DNA of 8,816 bases, from positions 1-8,816 of the forward strand of contig JBNJEA010000122.1 of NCBI GenBank assembly GCA_051745395.1, read 5' to 3'. A model generated the notes under the pieces. The model worked only from the letters and a program-made list of their open reading frames with translations. It was not told the origin of the DNA and searched no databases. The position numbers were made by a program, and so were the translations under genes. Numbering within the stretch: the stretch's first letter is position 1; the number at the start of each line of letters is the position of its first letter. Source of the DNA: JBNJEA01 sp051745395 (GTDB lineage Bacteria > Desulfobacterota > Desulfobacteria > Desulfobacterales > Desulfosalsimonadaceae). Below, in pieces: positions 6,423 through 8,816 of the stretch.

Positions 6423-7221
6423 AAACCACGAAACATCGGATCAAAAACGGGAGCAAGACCCGGATGAACAAGCGGAAAAGCTGCCGCTGACCGAGCATCT
6501 CGACGAGCTTCGAAAGCGCCTGATGCGCTGTGTGGCCGCCGTGCTCGCCGGGTTTGCCGTTGCCTATCTTTTCAAGGAAAAATTGTTTAAAATCCTGACC
6601 CGCCCTCTAATCGAGGTTATGGGGGAAGGCGACAAACTGATTTTCACCGGCATTCCCGAAGCCTTTTTCACCTACCTGAAAGTCTCCCTGCTGGCCGGCA
6701 TCCTGCTGGCCGCACCGGTGATTTTTTACCAGTTCTGGATGTTTCTCGCCCCCGGTCTGTACAAAAACGAACGGCGCATGTTGATCCCCATTGCCTTTGT
6801 GTCGGCGCTGTTTTTCGTCGGCGGCGCCCTGTTCGGCTATTTCGTGGTCTTTCCCTTCGGCTTTGACTTCCTGCTCGGTTTTGCCTCGGAAACCATCAAG
6901 CCGATGCCGGCCATGAAGGAATATTTGAGCTTTTCCTCCAAACTGCTGCTTGCCTTTGGTTTCGTTTTCGAACTGCCCATTGTCATTACGTTCATGGCCC
7001 GGCTCGGACTGGTCAGCGTGCCCTTTCTCAAACGCAACCGGAAATATGCCATATTGCTGTTTTTTTTGGGCTCTGCCCTGTTGACCCCGCCGGATGTGGT
7101 AACCCAGACCCTGCTGGCCATGCCGCTTTTTTTGTTATATGAAATCAGCATCATGGGGGCGAAAGTCTTTGGCAAAAAACGGGAATCCGAACCCGAAGAA
7201 GACCCGTCAGCGGCAGAATAA
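6415..7221 (+). CDS. tatC: Sec-independent translocase subunit TatC
   Basis: A 268-residue multi-spanning inner membrane protein that recognises twin-arginine signal peptides. It matches E. coli TatC throughout: LTEHLDELRKRL (25-36) before the first helix, FLAPGLYKNERR (110-121) where F110 and E119 correspond to the signal-binding F94 and E103, FELPIV with E186, and LLTPPDVVTQTLLAMP (222-237) with D227. Six membrane segments are expected, with both ends in the cytoplasm and an acidic C-terminal tail. The open frame begins at 6358, but the ATG at 6415 is preferred: it overlaps the tatB stop as ATGGCTGA, GGAG sits directly before it, and it gives the family N-terminus. The overlap indicates translational coupling. 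Confidence 0.95.
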   Translation: MAENHETSDQKREQDPDEQAEKLPLTEHLDELRKRLMRCVAAVLAGFAVAYLFKEKLFKILTRPLIEVMGEGDKLIFTGIPEAFFTYLKVSLLAGILLAAPVIFYQFWMFLAPGLYKNERRMLIPIAFVSALFFVGGALFGYFVVFPFGFDFLLGFASETIKPMPAMKEYLSFSSKLLLAFGFVFELPIVITFMARLGLVSVPFLKRNRKYAILLFFLGSALLTPPDVVTQTLLAMPLFLLYEISIMGAKVFGKKRESEPEEDPSAAE

Positions 7222-7234
7222 AGGATTTTGCAAT

Positions 7235-7283
7235 GAACCGGGTGCCGAAACGATGACCGGGCTTTTTCGCTCCGGCCCGGTTC
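7235..7283 (+). terminator. Hairpin after tatC (weak terminator candidate)
   Basis: ACCGGGC (7256-7262) pairs with GCCCGGT (7275-7281) around a 12-base loop. The same right arm (7276-7283) can instead pair with GAACCGGG at 7235-7242, so two alternative folds compete. No T run follows, so a standard intrinsic terminator is not supported. It may be an mRNA 3' end structure or part of a Rho-dependent end for the plus-strand operon. Confidence 0.3.
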
Positions 7284-7330
7284 CGCTGGGCCATCCCGGA
7301 TGACAAGGATGCGCCATGGCGGGAATCTTA

Positions 7331-7359
7331 TTGACACCTTTCGGCGGAACTGGTATTTT
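7331..7359 (+). promoter_or_regulatory. Promoter of the c3-type cytochrome gene
   Basis: A perfect -35 hexamer TTGACA (7331-7336), a 17-base spacer and TATTTT (7354-7359) give a sigma-70-type promoter. Transcription would start near 7366, leaving a leader of about 75 bases. Two dyads flank it: the 10-bp palindrome CGCCATGGCG at 7312-7321 just upstream, and ATCATT-GT-AATGAT at 7378-7391 just downstream of the start point. Both are in places where regulators often bind, but neither matches a motif I can name. Confidence 0.65.
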
Positions 7360-7377
7360 TTGAAAATAAGAATGGAA

Positions 7378-7391
7378 ATCATTGTAATGAT
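7378..7391. promoter_or_regulatory. Dyad ATCATT-GT-AATGAT, candidate operator
   Basis: Six-base arms with a 2-base spacer, located about 12-25 bases after the predicted transcription start of the cytochrome gene. I compared it with the Fur consensus and the match is poor. A roadblock-type repressor site is a possibility only. Confidence 0.3.
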
Positions 7392-7427
7392 ACAGGGGAA
7401 CTGGACAATATACGGATTCAAACAATG

Positions 7428-7434
7428 AAGGAGG
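7428..7434 (+). promoter_or_regulatory. Strong ribosome binding site that fixes the cytochrome start
   Basis: AAGGAGG, fully complementary to the anti-Shine-Dalgarno sequence, ends 5 nt before the ATG at 7440. It lies inside the reading frame if translation began at the in-frame ATG at 7425, which argues for the later start. Confidence 0.85.
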
Positions 7435-7439
7435 GTAAC

Positions 7440-7898
7440 ATGAGCAAAAAATTATTGATTCTGTGCAGTGTTGCATGCGCGACAGCGGTCTTTATGGCCG
7501 CGGGCCTCTATGCGGCCAACAACTGCCCGGACACCGTGACCATGAAAAACGAAGAGGCGTTTGAACAGCACCGGATGGGCATTGTGGACCTTACGCACAA
7601 AAAACACGCGGAAGACTATGGTGCTGGCTGCGGCGATTGCCACCACGACGAAGAAGGAAAACCGCTGACCGATATCACGTGTGAAGACGAAGTCCAGAGC
7701 TGCTATGAATGCCACAGCAAAGATGGCCGACCGCAGGTGGACCGCAGCCTGTCCCGGGATGAGCGGACCAAAGCGGAACGAGACTGGTATTACGGTGCCA
7801 TCCACCAGAACTGCAAAGATTGCCACATGGAATACAACAAGGAAAACCAGACAAAAGATGCCCCCGTGGCCTGCACGCAGTGTCATCCAAAAGAATAG
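7440..7898 (+). CDS. Periplasmic tetrahaem cytochrome c3-type protein
   Basis: A 152-residue class III cytochrome. Residues 1-26 form a Sec signal peptide ending in LYAA. Four CxxCH haem sites are visible: C64-C67-H68, C88-C91-H92, C125-C128-H129 and C145-C148-H149. Further histidines sit where D. vulgaris c3 has its distal ligands: H53 and H56 (THKKH, like H22/H25), H69 (CGDCHH, like H35) and H122 (before CKDCH, like H70), so four bis-histidine haems are likely. Unlike classical TpI-c3, haems 2 and 4 also use CxxCH rather than CxxxxCH. The protein is larger and quite acidic, which suggests a type II-like or separate c3 branch. H44, C29 and C81 are left without an assigned role. The start is the ATG at 7440 because AAGGAGG (7428-7434) lies 5 nt upstream; the earlier ATG at 7425 precedes that site. 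Expected role: electron carrier between periplasmic hydrogenases or formate dehydrogenases and membrane redox complexes. Confidence 0.92.
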   Translation: MSKKLLILCSVACATAVFMAAGLYAANNCPDTVTMKNEEAFEQHRMGIVDLTHKKHAEDYGAGCGDCHHDEEGKPLTDITCEDEVQSCYECHSKDGRPQVDRSLSRDERTKAERDWYYGAIHQNCKDCHMEYNKENQTKDAPVACTQCHPKE

Positions 7899-7919
7899 AA
7901 CCTTCTGCTCAAAAGACGC

Positions 7920-7966
7920 AAAGCCGGGTATCCTGATATCGAGGATGCCCGGCTTTCTTTTTTTTT
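7920..7966 (+). terminator. Intrinsic terminator of the cytochrome gene
   Basis: A 15-bp stem pairs 7920-7934 with 7942-7956 (14 Watson-Crick pairs and one G-U) around a 7-base loop, followed by C and nine T (7958-7966). It starts 21 bases after the cytochrome stop. With the promoter at 7331 it makes this gene a self-contained transcription unit. On the minus strand the hairpin is followed by GCGTCTTTT only, so termination of the convergent gene there would be weaker. Confidence 0.93.
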
Positions 7967-7988
7967 GCTTATTTGCCCTGCCTGATTG

Positions 7989-8816
7989 CTATGATGCCGA
8001 TTGGGCCGACATGTGCGCGGCCGCCAGCCGGACGATCGATGCCGCCCATTGGGGACAGCCAAGGGCATGCAGGTGGGTATAGGTGGCAAGGACGTTGCCG
8101 ACACAGAGCCCGTCTTTGCTGTCGATAATACCGCGGCCTTTCTGCATGGAAAAGACCAGGTCGGCATCTGTGCCGTTGTATTGCAGTACGCTGGAATAAT
8201 GAAATTCATGGCCTTTGAGCCGGGATCCGACTGTAAAGTACGGGTTGTCCCGGTCAACGGAGACTTTGGTATAGCCGTGTCCCTGAGGACGCTGCGAAAA
8301 GCCGAAAACGATCGGCAACACACCGGTCATGGGGTAGCTCTGTTCCATGACCAAGGCCTCTCCCAAATAAATCAACCCCCCGCATTCCGCGTATATGGGC
8401 ATGCCTTCGGCCGCTGCGGACTTGACGGTGTCTCGGAATTTCTGATTTTCCGACAATGCCTTAGCATGGGTTTCCGGAAACCCCCCGCCGATATATATGG
8501 CATCCACCTCCGGCAACCCCTCGGCCGCCAGGGGACTGATGGGGACAATGTGGGCGCCGGCCGCGGCCAGGGCGTCGATATTTTCCGGGTAATAAAACTG
8601 GAAAGCCGAGTCCTTGATCACCCCGACCCGGGGTCGTTGCGGTCCCGAAAATTCCGGCGCCACGGCAGAAGCATCGCAGGCCAGCACATGCCCGGTCTCG
8701 GGTGCGCACGTCACCGGTGTCTGTGCGGCTTTTTCGGCGATCTGCGAAATGGCCGTCAGGTCCAGGTAAGATTGCGCCACCCGGGTGGCCGCGGCGATAG
8801 AATCCGAGGCCCGGAC
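7989..8816 (-). CDS. CbiA/CobB/DsrN-family glutamine-dependent amidase, C-terminal part
   Basis: The last 275 codons of a gene whose beginning lies past the right edge; the frame is open to base 8816. It holds the class I glutamine amidotransferase domain of the cobyrinic acid a,c-diamide synthase family. The signatures are VGVIKDSAFQFYYPENIDAL (64-83 of the visible part), AIYIGGGFPE (106-115), the nucleophile C145 in AECGGLIYL, KGHEFHYS (201-208) and THLHA (247-251). The ATP-dependent N-terminal domain should lie in the missing half (full proteins are about 450-470 residues). CbiA amidates cobyrinate or, in the anaerobic route, cob(II)yrinate a,c-side chains. The closely related DsrN of sulfate reducers amidates sirohaem for dissimilatory sulfite reductase, and the C-terminal half does not distinguish them. 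It converges with the cytochrome gene, 90 bases away. Confidence 0.9.
   Translation of the reverse strand, partial: VRASDSIAAATRVAQSYLDLTAISQIAEKAAQTPVTCAPETGHVLACDASAVAPEFSGPQRPRVGVIKDSAFQFYYPENIDALAAAGAHIVPISPLAAEGLPEVDAIYIGGGFPETHAKALSENQKFRDTVKSAAAEGMPIYAECGGLIYLGEALVMEQSYPMTGVLPIVFGFSQRPQGHGYTKVSVDRDNPYFTVGSRLKGHEFHYSSVLQYNGTDADLVFSMQKGRGIIDSKDGLCVGNVLATYTHLHALGCPQWAASIVRLAAAHMSAQSAS

Noticed and set aside
7371..7391. Fur box upstream of the cytochrome gene.
   Set aside because: Aligned with the 19-bp Fur consensus only a few positions match, so the dyad is reported only as an unnamed candidate operator.
6837..7421. Minus-strand open frame of 194 codons over the end of tatC.
   Set aside because: Opposite the conserved TatC membrane helices, Ser/Lys-rich without any domain; a shadow.

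Overview
The window looks like chromosomal DNA of a strictly anaerobic, probably sulfate-reducing member of the Desulfobacterota (Desulfobacterales-like). The pointers are a periplasmic tetrahaem cytochrome of the c3 type, a CbiA/CobB-type tetrapyrrole amidase, a short TatB-like protein paired with TatC, and a dense set of molybdopterin genes. This is inferred from protein content; no rRNA or other taxonomic marker is present.

Layout. Bases 1-533 carry no gene: a C homopolymer that looks like a contig-end or assembly artefact, then a 197-bp palindromic element (172-368) with perfect 13-bp terminal inverted repeats and a 5-bp TAATT target duplication, i.e. a MITE-like non-autonomous mobile element. 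Bases 534-4763 hold a tightly packed five-gene operon on the minus strand, transcribed mobA, moaE-like, moaC, rmuC, mltA, from a recognisable promoter at 4781-4817. A 170-bp divergent intergenic region separates it from a plus-strand group pyrR, moaB, tatA/B, tatC (4934-7221). A stand-alone plus-strand tetrahaem cytochrome gene follows (7440-7898), with its own consensus-like promoter (7331-7359) and a strong intrinsic terminator (7920-7966). The right edge holds the C-terminal 275 codons of a minus-strand CbiA/CobB-family amidase that runs off the window.

How the genes fit together. Four genes (moaC, moaE-like, mobA, moaB) belong to molybdenum/tungsten cofactor synthesis and nucleotide attachment. 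TatA/B and TatC form the folded-protein exporter used by most periplasmic Mo/W enzymes, and the c3-type cytochrome is a periplasmic electron carrier that such enzymes commonly use. The region therefore reads as an assembly and export neighbourhood for periplasmic metalloenzymes. RmuC, MltA and PyrR are housekeeping genes carried along with it. The amidase could be a cobalamin-pathway CbiA or the sirohaem amidase DsrN; what lies just beyond base 8816 would decide.

I found no wholly new system. The best leads are the MITE-like element, the CbiA/DsrN question, and a shortened MoaE-like protein whose catalytic residues look altered.
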